A DNA stretch of 40,800 nucleotides. Source: a virus. Each line of letters starts with the position of its first letter. Position 1 is the first letter of the stretch. This document shows positions 7,805 to 15,709 of this stretch, piece by piece. The translations under genes and the position numbers were made by a program. The notes below the pieces were generated by a model. That model saw only the letters and a list, made by a program, of their open reading frames with translations. It was not told where the DNA came from and searched no databases. Where the stretch lies: the IMG/VR virus record IMGVR_UViG_3300008113_000152, positions 1-40,800 of that record; one strand, 5' to 3'.

Positions 7805-8248
7805 TTATCTACGTTTTTTACCCTGATGGAAAATATCGCCTTCGTTTACTACTCTAAACTTGATACCTTTTTGTTTACACCAAGCAACGGCAGCTTCCCA
7901 CTTGGCTAAGTTTTTAACATATTGCGCTTGATTATATTGACTCTTACCAGTGTGTTCTCTTAGTGTTTGACTCTGGGGTTTTACTTCTACCACTTCTGCA
8001 TGTTTTTTTCCACTTTTATCAGTATACTGAACAAAAAAATCCGGAACATATATTGTATATTTTCCAGTTAATGGATCTCTATAAGGTATTTGTATACTTT
8101 CACTAGCCCAATGTTCAACTCCGGGATGTTCATCTAACATTTTCATAAAAACAAATTCCCAACTACTACGAGCTAGCGGAGTTTTCTTCCCGATGTATTT
8201 GTCGGGATTTTTCATTTCAAATTTACCTTGAGCAAATCTTGACGACAT
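7805..8248 (-). CDS. gp4: gp4-like head completion protein (TnsA/PD-(D/E)XK nuclease fold)
   Basis: A 147-residue homologue of T4 gp4 (150 residues), needed to complete DNA-filled heads before tail joining. The motif order of a PD-(D/E)XK nuclease is visible: Glu31 in SSWE, PDF with Asp70, and EVK at 88-90. The final part (WEAAVAWCKQKGIKFRVVNEGD) matches the C-terminal helix-strand of TnsA-like nucleases. The N-terminus (FEMKNPDKYIGKKTPLARSSWEF) is the conserved phage gp4 signature. The ATG is reached through a TAATATG junction with the upstream gene. In T4, gene 4 is far from 16/17, but here it is next to gp16, so head-finishing and packaging genes are clustered. Confidence 0.88.
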   Translation of the reverse strand: MSSRFAQGKFEMKNPDKYIGKKTPLARSSWEFVFMKMLDEHPGVEHWASESIQIPYRDPLTGKYTIYVPDFFVQYTDKSGKKHAEVVEVKPQSQTLREHTGKSQYNQAQYVKNLAKWEAAVAWCKQKGIKFRVVNEGDIFHQGKKRR

Positions 8249-8249
8249 A

Positions 8250-8618
8250 TTATGGTATTATATTTCTATTAACAGAGTCGTTAGTTACTTTTACTGCTCT
8301 ATAACCTAGAGTGGATGTTGCTGGTCTATTATTATTAATAATTTCTGCAACAATTGAACTTAACTGAAGATTGTTCAATCCTTTTAATGTATCTAATATT
8401 TCAAATACATTTACATTATCAATCTTAGCCTGTTTTAAAAGAACAGCCGATGTTAACGCGGCGGCATCGATATCAAATCCTTTTTCTTCAAAAAATGCCT
8501 GCGCTGCTCCAACTTCGTTGGCATTGAATTCTAAAGGTGCTCTTCCATAACTATCAAAAAATAATTTTGTTGCTTGACCAGTATCTGTATATTGTCTTGG
8601 TGGTAAATTAGTTGGCAT
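8250..8618 (-). CDS. Conserved-looking 122-residue phage protein, probable virion component
   Basis: No named function. The protein has an N-terminal linker (PPRQYTDTGQ), then FFDSYGRAPLEFNANEVGAAQAFFEEKGFD and a helical core ending VFEILDTLKGLNNLQLSSIVAEIINNNRP, followed by a short tail. I recall similar small proteins next to tail tube-like genes in marine T4-like phages, but cannot name them. AGGAG sits 6 bases before the ATG, and the start is one base after the stop of the tube-like gene (TAATATG). The same junction connects it to gp4, so the three genes look translationally coupled. Confidence 0.72.
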   Translation of the reverse strand: MPTNLPPRQYTDTGQATKLFFDSYGRAPLEFNANEVGAAQAFFEEKGFDIDAAALTSAVLLKQAKIDNVNVFEILDTLKGLNNLQLSSIVAEIINNNRPATSTLGYRAVKVTNDSVNRNIIP

Positions 8619-8619
8619 A

Positions 8620-9747
8620 TTATTCTCCTGATGGTGATGTCACAGGAGCTCCGGTAAATGCAGCAGTTGCAATGGTTCTTGGCGATGCTACTCCGTCGTT
8701 ATTTGATGGACTGGTTCCGGCATTTTTAGGAAATACTGTTCCAACAATACCTCCTACGGTATTAACGGCAGCATCAAATCCTCCGGGTGATGATAAAATA
8801 TTTGCAAATTCTGCTGCTAAACCTTCTTTAGTCAAATTACTTAGATTTTTTGCAGTATTAATTGCGGCAATAGCGGTATTTAAAAATCCGCCTTTTTTAG
8901 TAAAAATATTGCCTTTTGATACATCTCCAAATACTGATTCCATTCCTGATAAAACTCCGCCATCGCCAAACAAATTACTGACGCCACCGCCAGCAACACT
9001 TAACGGACTAGGTACCAAGTCATAGTATGCACCTTTGGCAAAACCATCTGGAACATCTTGAAATACTTGACCAGAACTATATTGAACAGCTTCATATGAA
9101 AGAGTCATTTGACTTTCTGCAGTTCCACTTTCTGCATAGGAAAGATTGCCGTGCGACCAATTTGTAATTCTTGGATTAATTAATGTATATCCGTTGTATC
9201 TTCGACGACTCATTGTATAAATTGAAATACTATTAAAAAAGGGAGAAAAATATCGATTATCCATTCCATAATTATAATTCTCCATGTCTTGAGCAGCAGG
9301 ACGATAATGATCAGTGGTATATGCAGCAGTCGGTGCTAATCTATCAGCAATATGGGTTCCGTAATATAATGCCCACATAGCATTAACAACACCAGTATTA
9401 TCATCGTGAAGAGTAATAGTTATAGGTTCATAGTTAATTTGTTTATATAAAATCTTTTTTCTATTATATTGATTTTTAATAACTTGATCAAAAGCATATT
9501 TTGGTAAATCTGCAGTTTTTACTAATAGACCTACTTCTCCGCTGTGTCTTTCATTAAATGAGGTCGCGCCAACTGCTTCATTACTAATATTAAATTGCAC
9601 AAAGAACATGAATTTTGTTCTTGGCGCCAATGCATAGTTATTATCAACAAAGATTCGAGTAGCATGCCTCCAGTTGGCCATGTTGCCTTTTGGATTTGTT
9701 GCTCCGTTAACAATACCATTTAAGAAACGTGTGAATTTATTTGCCAT
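8620..9747 (-). CDS. Second tail-tube-like virion protein (375 aa)
   Basis: A virion protein resembling a family I remember from marine T4-like phages. It begins MANKFTRFLNGIVNG, then has WRHATRIFVDNNYALAPRTKFMFFVQF, EVGLLVKTADLPKY, INYEPITITLHDDNTGVVNAMW and the late ITNWSHG...MTLSYEAVQY, a pattern also seen in T4-type tube proteins. Residues about 240-375 are glycine- and serine-rich and probably flexible. A baseplate or tube-initiator role like T4 gp54 is possible but unproven. A terminator and a late promoter separate it from gp19. The late octamer ends 5 bases from the ATG, and there is no ribosome site between them. Confidence 0.75.
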   Translation of the reverse strand: MANKFTRFLNGIVNGATNPKGNMANWRHATRIFVDNNYALAPRTKFMFFVQFNISNEAVGATSFNERHSGEVGLLVKTADLPKYAFDQVIKNQYNRKKILYKQINYEPITITLHDDNTGVVNAMWALYYGTHIADRLAPTAAYTTDHYRPAAQDMENYNYGMDNRYFSPFFNSISIYTMSRRRYNGYTLINPRITNWSHGNLSYAESGTAESQMTLSYEAVQYSSGQVFQDVPDGFAKGAYYDLVPSPLSVAGGGVSNLFGDGGVLSGMESVFGDVSKGNIFTKKGGFLNTAIAAINTAKNLSNLTKEGLAAEFANILSSPGGFDAAVNTVGGIVGTVFPKNAGTSPSNNDGVASPRTIATAAFTGAPVTSPSGE

Positions 9748-9752
9748 ACATT

Positions 9753-9760
9753 TATTTATT
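9753..9760 (-). promoter_or_regulatory. Late promoter -10 element (AATAAATA) for the tube-like gene
   Basis: AATAAATA on the minus strand lies 5 bases before the ATG at 9747 and 5 bases after the gp19 terminator stem. The predicted +1 is at or beside the A of the ATG. Confidence 0.7.
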
Positions 9761-9765
9761 GAATA

Positions 9766-9795
9766 AAAAAGCCCAGAAGTTGCTCTGGGCTTTTT
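9766..9795. terminator. Strong bidirectional-looking terminator after gp19
   Basis: A perfect 12-base-pair stem (AAAAAGCCCAGA with TCTGGGCTTTTT) has a 6-base loop. Both arms carry A/T runs, so it can work on either strand. In context it ends minus-strand transcripts of gp18-gp19 just before a new late promoter. Confidence 0.92.
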
Positions 9796-9814
9796 ATTAT
9801 TGCTACAGTCTTAA

Positions 9815-10468
9815 TTAACCAACTGTTGCTGAACCACCGCCAGTACTTCCAGCGCCAGCAGCAACACGCTGACCAATTGCACGACCAATACCGTCGATCT
9901 GACCGCCTTTGTATTGTACGGCATTATCAAATCTAATAGTTAATGCTACTGTTGCAGGTTCGTTAGTTCCGTAATTCATCTCGCCGTAATCTGCGTTTTG
10001 AATAAAGCAACCGTATACTTCAAAAGTTTCTAAAGTAGTTGGAGCACTTGCACCATTGCCGCCATCTAAGATTTCAATCTTAGTTGTAAACTTATAGTCA
10101 ATACCAGAACGTGCTGCGGCTTGCTCCATAAAGTCAAATTGTTTCTGAATTTGCTCGCCAACTAGACGTTGAACGTTGCCACTAGCATCATCTCTTAAAG
10201 TTAATGTCATTGTTTCCCAAGTATACTTTCCTGCTAGATAAACTTTAGAATTGTATACAGGAATTTCCATTTCTTCAAAACTAACTTTTGGTCTGGTAAT
10301 GTCCATTACCTGCTTGGTCAGTTCTGTTGAAATAGAACCAGTTGCACCAAATCCTTGTAGTATCACTCTAAAGCGATACTTGAGTTTTGGCATTAACAGA
10401 CCTTGCGTAGAGCTAGATTGATTACTAGCTAACGGTACTGTGTATTTGTTTAATGAGGTAATTGCCAT
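9815..10468 (-). CDS. gp19: Tail tube protein gp19
   Basis: A 217-residue T4 gp19-type tail tube protein (T4: 163), which polymerises as hexamer rings inside the sheath. Core strands include LKYRFRVILQGF, KVSFEEMEIPVYNSKVYLAGKYTWETMTLTLRDDASG and VYGCFIQNADYGEMNYG, the last followed by VALTIRFDNAVQY. This is the usual tube order, with the LTLRDD turn and the final IRFDNA strand. The C-terminus is a glycine/alanine/serine tail not present in T4. It begins 3 bases after the gp18 stop, with GGGGAG upstream, so it is co-transcribed with gp18, and a strong terminator follows. Confidence 0.93.
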   Translation of the reverse strand: MAITSLNKYTVPLASNQSSSTQGLLMPKLKYRFRVILQGFGATGSISTELTKQVMDITRPKVSFEEMEIPVYNSKVYLAGKYTWETMTLTLRDDASGNVQRLVGEQIQKQFDFMEQAAARSGIDYKFTTKIEILDGGNGASAPTTLETFEVYGCFIQNADYGEMNYGTNEPATVALTIRFDNAVQYKGGQIDGIGRAIGQRVAAGAGSTGGGSATVG

Positions 10469-10471
10469 TTA

Positions 10472-13400
10472 TTAAATCTCCCCTGTATTTTTGATACGTA
10501 ATGGAATGTAGATAAACTCAATGGCCTTCACTGGTTCGATTGCAATATCTACATAAAGCTCATTTCTATCAATTCTAGTTGGAGTGTTATTAGATTCATC
10601 ACACACAACTGCGAAGTCATAGATTGCTCTTAAACCTACTAGTTCAAGTAATAGACTGTCACATGCTTGTTTGATTTCATCACGAGTAATTTTATCGTTT
10701 GGTTCAAACACGTACGGGCGAGCCAATTTACTTAATTGACTACGTAGGTAAACTACTAAACGTGCTACATTAATTCTATCTAATGCACTTGCATTTCTTG
10801 CACGAGTTTTTTGACCATATGCAACATGCCCAACGCCGTTAAAGAACGCGATTGGATTTACTTTAATATCATATAATGTATCTCGCTGTCCTTCGTTTAA
10901 TGCTACTTGTTGGAATTCTCCAGTTGATCTATCAATATAACCAACTGCTGTTGCATTTGTAATACCGCCACGTCTTGTACCAGCTGGTGCAAACCATGGA
11001 TAACTTACTTGATCACTTAAAGCAATTGTACGTAACATCATGTGACTTGCTGGTACCACTGCGTTCACACCGCTTAGATCTGTAGTGAATCCGTTTGGAT
11101 ACCAAACTGCACTGTATTCATCGTAGCTTACTAGTCCCTTATCACCGTTGTCTAATGCACCGTTAGCATTAGTTCCCCAGTTGGTTAAACTAGTTGAATC
11201 TGCTGTTAGTCTTAGTGGACTATCCCCAAGAACAAATGATGTTACACCGCGATCAAGATTTAAATTAACTAGATTGCTTAATAGCTCAGGATACCCCGGA
11301 CAAGCAATTAAATTAAAGTTACGACGCTCTTCGTCGCGAATTTCTTGACTTGTATCGACAGCAGCTTTAAGTGCCTGTACAACTACTTGACGCTGAGCAA
11401 TGCGTCCAAAAGTTCCACTACCGTCTTCTTGATTACCACTTGCAGTTACCCAACGATCAGTTGCGTAAGCAGCCATAGATTGACCTAGATAACGTGTGTT
11501 GTCTTTAGTTGTATCGATATAATTATTTCTGTATTTTTTAACGTTGCCACTGCTACGTCTTGTGTTGTATAACAAAATACTTCTTGGATAGTTTGCTGGA
11601 TCTGGAGCATCTGGATCAACAAAATCATTTGTTAACAATGTCACAATACTTGCTGCTACGTTTCCTGTAGCACCGCTTGAACCGTAACGTGCATCAGCAA
11701 ACACAACACCCTCTTCTGATTGATCATCAGTTTTATCTACTAATACCCATTCCTTAGTATTATTATTATATCTGTAGATAGTTGGGAAGTTTTCAGCATC
11801 TGCTGTACTAATCCATAAATCATTGTCTACTAATGCAGTGCCGTCACTTTGTGTTGTTGGTTTTGAAGCTGCAACAATTGGACCTGCTGGGTCAGTATTT
11901 GGAAATACTGTTTTGTAACCTTTCCATGATGTACCGTTATGTGTCATAATGTCTACATCGCTGAAACTAGGATTAAACCATAGTTGTCCGTCAGCTGGCT
12001 CGTTTAACGGCGCAGATCTCTTAGATTTAAAATCATTCGATGCGTTAAACAATGGTAACCAGTTACTTGCTAAGAAAGTACCACCGGTACCAATACCAAC
12101 TAAAGAATATAAATTAGCTGTACCTGTTAATGCCGATTGGTTAAATGCTGTAAAGATTTTACCCAATGGAACATTCGTTCCGTCGGTGAATCTAATATCT
12201 CCACCTGTTTTGTGGACAATTACAACTTCATTTGCACTGGTTACACTTGCTTCAACCTGTGTTAATCCTAAAGCATTAATTGCAGTAGCGATTCTGTCAG
12301 AATCAGAAGCACCCGCGGTTGCTGTAAATGTTACAGTTTTTGCTGTGTCAAGAGCTAACTGACCTTTTACCATTTCTCGAATAGTAAAAGTATTTGTTCC
12401 AGCTATAAATGTATTTGCTGCAACAGGAGCAGATACTACTCTAGTTTGTCCAGCAACTTTTCTTTTCCATACACGGAAAGTTGCTGTCTGTGGAGTGTTA
12501 TCGTATCCAAAATCTTCTGTTGAATTATATTGAATAAATGCTGTATCGACCGGAATATTTGTGCCACCGCCTGTTCTATCTAAATTAAAAATAGCTGCAT
12601 GTGTTGTTGCATATAATGGAGATTCTTTAGCAGTCCATAGACTTGTACCGCTGCTCCATTGTTTTAATCTCCAACGAGATCCAATATTTGGTTCTGTTGT
12701 TTTGATCCATACACTACCGCTTGGTCGTGGATTTGTGTCGTCTGATCTAAATTCAGGAACCTGTGTATGTGGACTCATTTGTAACTGTGGACCGTAGTAG
12801 GTACCAGCAGTAAGTCCAACGTCTGTTAAGATTGTTCCAGAATTTCCGCCGCCACTGGCAATAATAATTGCATTTGATCTAGCAGAATCGCCAACATTAT
12901 CGTCGTTAGTAGCATCTGTGTATAGATATACTCTATCAAAGCTTTTTGCTGCGGTTACGCCGTTGATGTTAAGTGCATTAATTGCTGTTACTAAAGATGT
13001 TGCATCAGTGCCAGTAGCTGTTACAGTTACACCGTTAATTAAAAATGTTTGTCCAGCTGTAATTGATGGGCTTGTTACTGTACTTTTTACTGTAGCATGA
13101 CTAGCAGCCCATGCAGTAGAACCAACTAGTACCCAAGCATCGCCACCTAATAAAGTGGTATCTCTCTTATAAAAAATCTTTACAGATTCTTTATCAACAG
13201 TGTAGGTCTCATTCATTTCTGCAACTACAGCATAGTCGCCCGGAACTCCAACACTTGATTTTGGAGCACGACCATATGAACCACTATTTTCAAGATTAAC
13301 GTTATCATCTGATGTTAACACAATTGGAGTCTTTGATGCAAATTTCTGACCGCCTGTTGTGCTGGCTGCGTTTCCATTCCATTCAAAAATACCCCATGCG

Positions 13401-13828
13401 GTGTTGGCAGTATCTAACCACCAGTCACCATTGTCAGGGTTCGCTCCCGGGGCTGTTGTGCTTCCAGCAAGCTGAGTTAAATCAATGTCTGCTCTTACAA
13501 TAAAAGCAGCATTGGATACACCTAATAAGCTGTACGCTGATAAAAGACCGTATTCGTTTCTTTCAGATCCATGTACTGGTGTTCCACTTACTGTTTTTTC
13601 AAAGAAAGGAACCCCATAGTTATCAACTAAGTCTCTTTGACTGGTAATTTTAAATGCTTTACCTGCATTTGCTTTTGTGGTCGCTACGGCTGTGCCTGTG
13701 CCTGCGCCATTTGTTTTATTCTGTCCGGTAGCCACTACTATTAGTGGAACTGTACCTGGCTCTGCTGGCGTATAGAAACTTTCGTCAATGACGGTTACTG
13801 ATGCGCCTGGTGAATTTAATGTTGCCAT
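10472..13828 (-). CDS. gp18: Tail sheath protein gp18 (enlarged, 1118 aa)
   Basis: The contractile sheath subunit. The N-terminus (LNSPGASVTVIDES, then DLVDNYGVPFFEK and LLSAYSLLGVSNAAFIVRA) and the C-terminus (TRARNASALDRINVARLVVYLRSQL, then VVCDESNNTPTRIDRNELYVDIAIEPVKAIEFI) match T4 gp18. The whole is 1118 residues against 659 in T4. The extra mass lies between about 130 and 730 and contains repeated beta modules with phrases such as GDWWLDTANTAWGIFEW, SGSVWIKT, GQLWFNPS and DNDLWIST, so an enlarged surface domain set is likely. A late octamer at 13862-13869 and GGGAG before the ATG precede it. It starts the gp18-gp19 operon. Confidence 0.95.
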   Translation of the reverse strand: MATLNSPGASVTVIDESFYTPAEPGTVPLIVVATGQNKTNGAGTGTAVATTKANAGKAFKITSQRDLVDNYGVPFFEKTVSGTPVHGSERNEYGLLSAYSLLGVSNAAFIVRADIDLTQLAGSTTAPGANPDNGDWWLDTANTAWGIFEWNGNAASTTGGQKFASKTPIVLTSDDNVNLENSGSYGRAPKSSVGVPGDYAVVAEMNETYTVDKESVKIFYKRDTTLLGGDAWVLVGSTAWAASHATVKSTVTSPSITAGQTFLINGVTVTATGTDATSLVTAINALNINGVTAAKSFDRVYLYTDATNDDNVGDSARSNAIIIASGGGNSGTILTDVGLTAGTYYGPQLQMSPHTQVPEFRSDDTNPRPSGSVWIKTTEPNIGSRWRLKQWSSGTSLWTAKESPLYATTHAAIFNLDRTGGGTNIPVDTAFIQYNSTEDFGYDNTPQTATFRVWKRKVAGQTRVVSAPVAANTFIAGTNTFTIREMVKGQLALDTAKTVTFTATAGASDSDRIATAINALGLTQVEASVTSANEVVIVHKTGGDIRFTDGTNVPLGKIFTAFNQSALTGTANLYSLVGIGTGGTFLASNWLPLFNASNDFKSKRSAPLNEPADGQLWFNPSFSDVDIMTHNGTSWKGYKTVFPNTDPAGPIVAASKPTTQSDGTALVDNDLWISTADAENFPTIYRYNNNTKEWVLVDKTDDQSEEGVVFADARYGSSGATGNVAASIVTLLTNDFVDPDAPDPANYPRSILLYNTRRSSGNVKKYRNNYIDTTKDNTRYLGQSMAAYATDRWVTASGNQEDGSGTFGRIAQRQVVVQALKAAVDTSQEIRDEERRNFNLIACPGYPELLSNLVNLNLDRGVTSFVLGDSPLRLTADSTSLTNWGTNANGALDNGDKGLVSYDEYSAVWYPNGFTTDLSGVNAVVPASHMMLRTIALSDQVSYPWFAPAGTRRGGITNATAVGYIDRSTGEFQQVALNEGQRDTLYDIKVNPIAFFNGVGHVAYGQKTRARNASALDRINVARLVVYLRSQLSKLARPYVFEPNDKITRDEIKQACDSLLLELVGLRAIYDFAVVCDESNNTPTRIDRNELYVDIAIEPVKAIEFIYIPLRIKNTGEI

Positions 13829-13861
13829 CTGATAAATCTCCCGGTATTAAATACTCTAATA

Positions 13862-13869
13862 TATTTATT
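13862..13869 (-). promoter_or_regulatory. Late promoter -10 element (AATAAATA) for gp18-gp19
   Basis: AATAAATA on the minus strand, 33 bases before the gp18 ATG, leaves room for a short leader with the GGGAG ribosome site. It is the conventional spacing, unlike the near-leaderless cases in this window. Confidence 0.75.
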
Positions 13870-13920
13870 GCCATTTTGAAAAAACGGTAGCTTACAACCA
13901 GAAGAAAAGGGGCCAAAAAG

Positions 13921-13928
13921 GGTAAATA
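13921..13928 (+). promoter_or_regulatory. Possible late promoter (GGTAAATA) for the HNH gene
   Basis: GGTAAATA lies 5 bases before the HNH ATG and matches NATAAATA except for one base. The identical octamer precedes gp14. No ribosome site follows it. Confidence 0.4.
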
Positions 13929-13933
13929 TTTTT

Positions 13934-14266
13934 ATGAGACCCTTATGTAAGTGTGGTTTACGGCCCGCAGCAGTTAATTACCATAAAAATGGTAAAACTT
14001 ACTATAGAAGTAAGTGTGAAACCTGTCTTTACGGCAATGATGATGTTATACCAAAATGGTATAGAGCGGGATATAAAAAATTATCCAAGTGTGATAAATG
14101 TGGTTACACCAGTAAACATCCAGAACAGTTTGATGTTTATCATATAGACGAAAATTTAAACAATTGTCGGCCAAATAATCTTAAGACTGTATGTGCAAAC
14201 TGTCAGAGAGTCCTACATAAAGAGGGCGTTCGTTGGCGTCAGGGGGATCTTGTACCAGATTTCTAA
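13934..14266 (+). CDS. HNH endonuclease, probable homing-type mobile gene
   Basis: A 110-residue zinc-finger HNH protein. Cys pairs appear at C5-C7, C28-C31, C53-C56 and C87-C90, giving probably two zinc ribbons. The HNH core is His70 (in DVYHID), Asn82 in RPNNL and His95 (in CQRVLH). Free-standing HNH genes of this kind are common as selfish homing elements in T4-like phages. The gene is on the plus strand among minus-strand genes, and its last 86 bases overlap the end of the kinase gene in antisense. There is no good ribosome site. A GGTAAATA late-type element sits 5 bases before the ATG. It may cut a site in a related phage lacking it, but the target cannot be deduced. Confidence 0.82.
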   Translation: MRPLCKCGLRPAAVNYHKNGKTYYRSKCETCLYGNDDVIPKWYRAGYKKLSKCDKCGYTSKHPEQFDVYHIDENLNNCRPNNLKTVCANCQRVLHKEGVRWRQGDLVPDF

Positions 14267-14879
14267 TTTTACTATATAATTCATCAATAGTAGAATCATT
14301 ATCCAATTCGTGATCAAACTTAGTACCGACCCAAGCAGTTTCACTAGCATGAATTCTCGCTTTTTCTAAATTATGCTTGCTGGTTGCCCAAGACATATTA
14401 CCTGTCTCGCCCCGATTTGCATTCAATGCCCATTCGTACCATTCAGGTAATGCGCCACGTTTTACCCATACAATAATACCACCGGCATCTCGTATAGATT
14501 TAATTTCATTAGGAAAACGACAATCTGAAATTACCACCGAATCTTTAGAGTTTCTAAGTTTATTTTCTAAACTTGCAATCCAAATATCATCGTGGAAGCC
14601 TTTACGGCATACTTCTGTGCCCCAATACTGTAGTACCCAGCGAGGAGTGAGTGTGGGTATGTTAAGGCGTTCTGACCACCAAGGATCTACCTGTTCTCGC
14701 CATTCACGAGCGGCTTTTGTACGCCCTTCCAATAACGTACGGTCCCAGCCGAATACCGAGGATACTGCGTCTTTTAGTGTAGATGCAAAACTTTCTCGTC
14801 TAAAGCCATGAAAGTTTACTAGATAGTCTGCAACAGTATCTTTACCGCTGCCAATAAAACCGCAGATTCCTATAATCAT
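14181..14879 (-). CDS. gp1: Deoxynucleoside monophosphate kinase (T4 gp1-like)
   Basis: A 232-residue P-loop kinase (T4 gp1: 241) that phosphorylates dNMPs to dNDPs for phage DNA synthesis. The P-loop GFIGSGKDT lies at 7-15. LQYWGTEVCRKGFHDDIW (about 93-110) and VVISDCRFPNEIKSIRDAGGIIVWVKR (about 124-150) are the NMP-binding and Walker B-like parts. STIDELYSKIRNLV (about 195-208) is the usual C-terminal helix. The last 25 or so residues are read antisense to the HNH gene and look unlike a folded domain, so the native end may have been replaced. TAGGAG is 5 bases before the ATG. GATAAATT, one mismatch from the late octamer, is 25 bases upstream. Confidence 0.88.
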   Translation of the reverse strand: MIIGICGFIGSGKDTVADYLVNFHGFRRESFASTLKDAVSSVFGWDRTLLEGRTKAAREWREQVDPWWSERLNIPTLTPRWVLQYWGTEVCRKGFHDDIWIASLENKLRNSKDSVVISDCRFPNEIKSIRDAGGIIVWVKRGALPEWYEWALNANRGETGNMSWATSKHNLEKARIHASETAWVGTKFDHELDNDSTIDELYSKIRNLVQDPPDANERPLYVGLSDSLHIQS

Positions 14880-14924
14880 AATATCTCCTAGACTAGAGTA
14901 TTATAATTTATCTAGAGTAAAAAA

Positions 14925-15683
14925 TCAACCAATAATAAATGTATAGCCGTGACCGCCAGGAACTAATTTCATCAAATCATCAACTAGTTTATCCATTTCA
15001 GTCTGAGCTTCTGTTTTTAATGTAGTGCCATTAAGACTAGTTCCGCCAGCTGGGCCGGCAATTTGTGCAAATTTTTCTCTGGCTTGACCTAGTATCATTT
15101 TACAGTTAGCCAAACTATAATCTTTAATCCACTGACTAGCATAGGTATCGTTGATTATTGAACTATCGGGCCTAGTATTATAACACCAAAGCATAAGCTC
15201 TTCGTTATTTCTAGGTCGTTGTTGTAATACTAGTTTTCTACTTTGAGGAATCCAATGAAAGTTCATAAATGCACCAAACATTCTTCCGACCATTTCTTGA
15301 TACCCAGCAAACAGTTCATAGGTAGCTAGTCCGCCCATATTAGTAGATGATAACAAGTATGTATTTGTATAGGCTAAATTGAACGGTTCAAATACAGTGC
15401 CACCCCCGCCGCCACCCGATCTAGAACCAACCGATCGTCTAAATATTTGACGAACTTGTTGTATTTCTTTGGGTAATATATATTCGTTTTGATCAATTTC
15501 TGTAGTTAAAAATATCATACTTTCTTCTACAGCATTGTCGCTACGTTGGCGAAAAGTTGCTAGGGCTCTGTTTAATGCTGTTTCGTAATGTATAGGATCT
15601 AGTTCTACGTCGATCATGCCATCGCCCAGCATGGCTTTGCAGTAGTCGTAAACAGCTTGTCTTTCAGGATTAATTTGGCTCAT
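14925..15683 (-). CDS. gp13: Neck protein gp13
   Basis: A 252-residue homologue of T4 gp13 (309 residues), which with gp14 forms the head-tail connector neck. The C-terminal pattern SQWIKDYSLANCKMILGQAREKF...GG.SLNGTTLKTEAQTEMDKLVDDL...G aligns with the T4 gp13 end, which has the same W-x-KDY...LNG/DG...EA spacing and a final G. The N-terminal part (MLGDGMIDVELDPIHYETALNRALATFRQRSDNAVEES) fits the LG-x-P-x-I-x-VELTPDQ region of T4. A glycine run (SRSGGGGGG) occurs at about 93-100. A late octamer ends 4 bases before the ATG and there is no ribosome site. In T4, gene 14 follows 13 on the same strand, but here gp14 is divergent. Confidence 0.87.
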   Translation of the reverse strand: MSQINPERQAVYDYCKAMLGDGMIDVELDPIHYETALNRALATFRQRSDNAVEESMIFLTTEIDQNEYILPKEIQQVRQIFRRSVGSRSGGGGGGTVFEPFNLAYTNTYLLSSTNMGGLATYELFAGYQEMVGRMFGAFMNFHWIPQSRKLVLQQRPRNNEELMLWCYNTRPDSSIINDTYASQWIKDYSLANCKMILGQAREKFAQIAGPAGGTSLNGTTLKTEAQTEMDKLVDDLMKLVPGGHGYTFIIG

Positions 15684-15687
15684 ACAG

Positions 15688-15695
15688 TATTTATC
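15688..15695 (-). promoter_or_regulatory. Late promoter -10 element (GATAAATA) for gp13
   Basis: GATAAATA on the minus strand ends 4 bases before the gp13 ATG. It is back to back with the plus-strand element at 15702-15709, with only 6 bases between them. Confidence 0.7.
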
Positions 15696-15701
15696 GGTAG
15701 C

Positions 15702-15709
15702 GGTAAATA
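15702..15709 (+). promoter_or_regulatory. Probable late promoter (GGTAAATA) for gp14-gp15
   Basis: GGTAAATA, one mismatch from NATAAATA, ends 7 bases before the gp14 ATG at 15717. It forms a divergent pair with the gp13 element. No other promoter is visible for the plus-strand island. Confidence 0.6.

Noticed and set aside
11949-12362. Plus-strand open frames opposite gp18 and the giant fibre genes (for example 11949-12362, 12561-12797, 29846-30241)
   Set aside because: They lie antisense inside strongly supported genes, have low-complexity compositions and no promoter or ribosome site, so they are shadows of the minus-strand codon pattern.
10472-13828. An intein as the cause of the long sheath gene
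   Set aside because: No intein splice-junction motifs (Cys/Ser start, HN end) were seen, and the extra part is beta-module-like throughout.
13934-14266. The HNH frame being only an antisense shadow
   Set aside because: Four cysteine pairs, a complete HNH motif and its position mostly outside other genes support a real protein.
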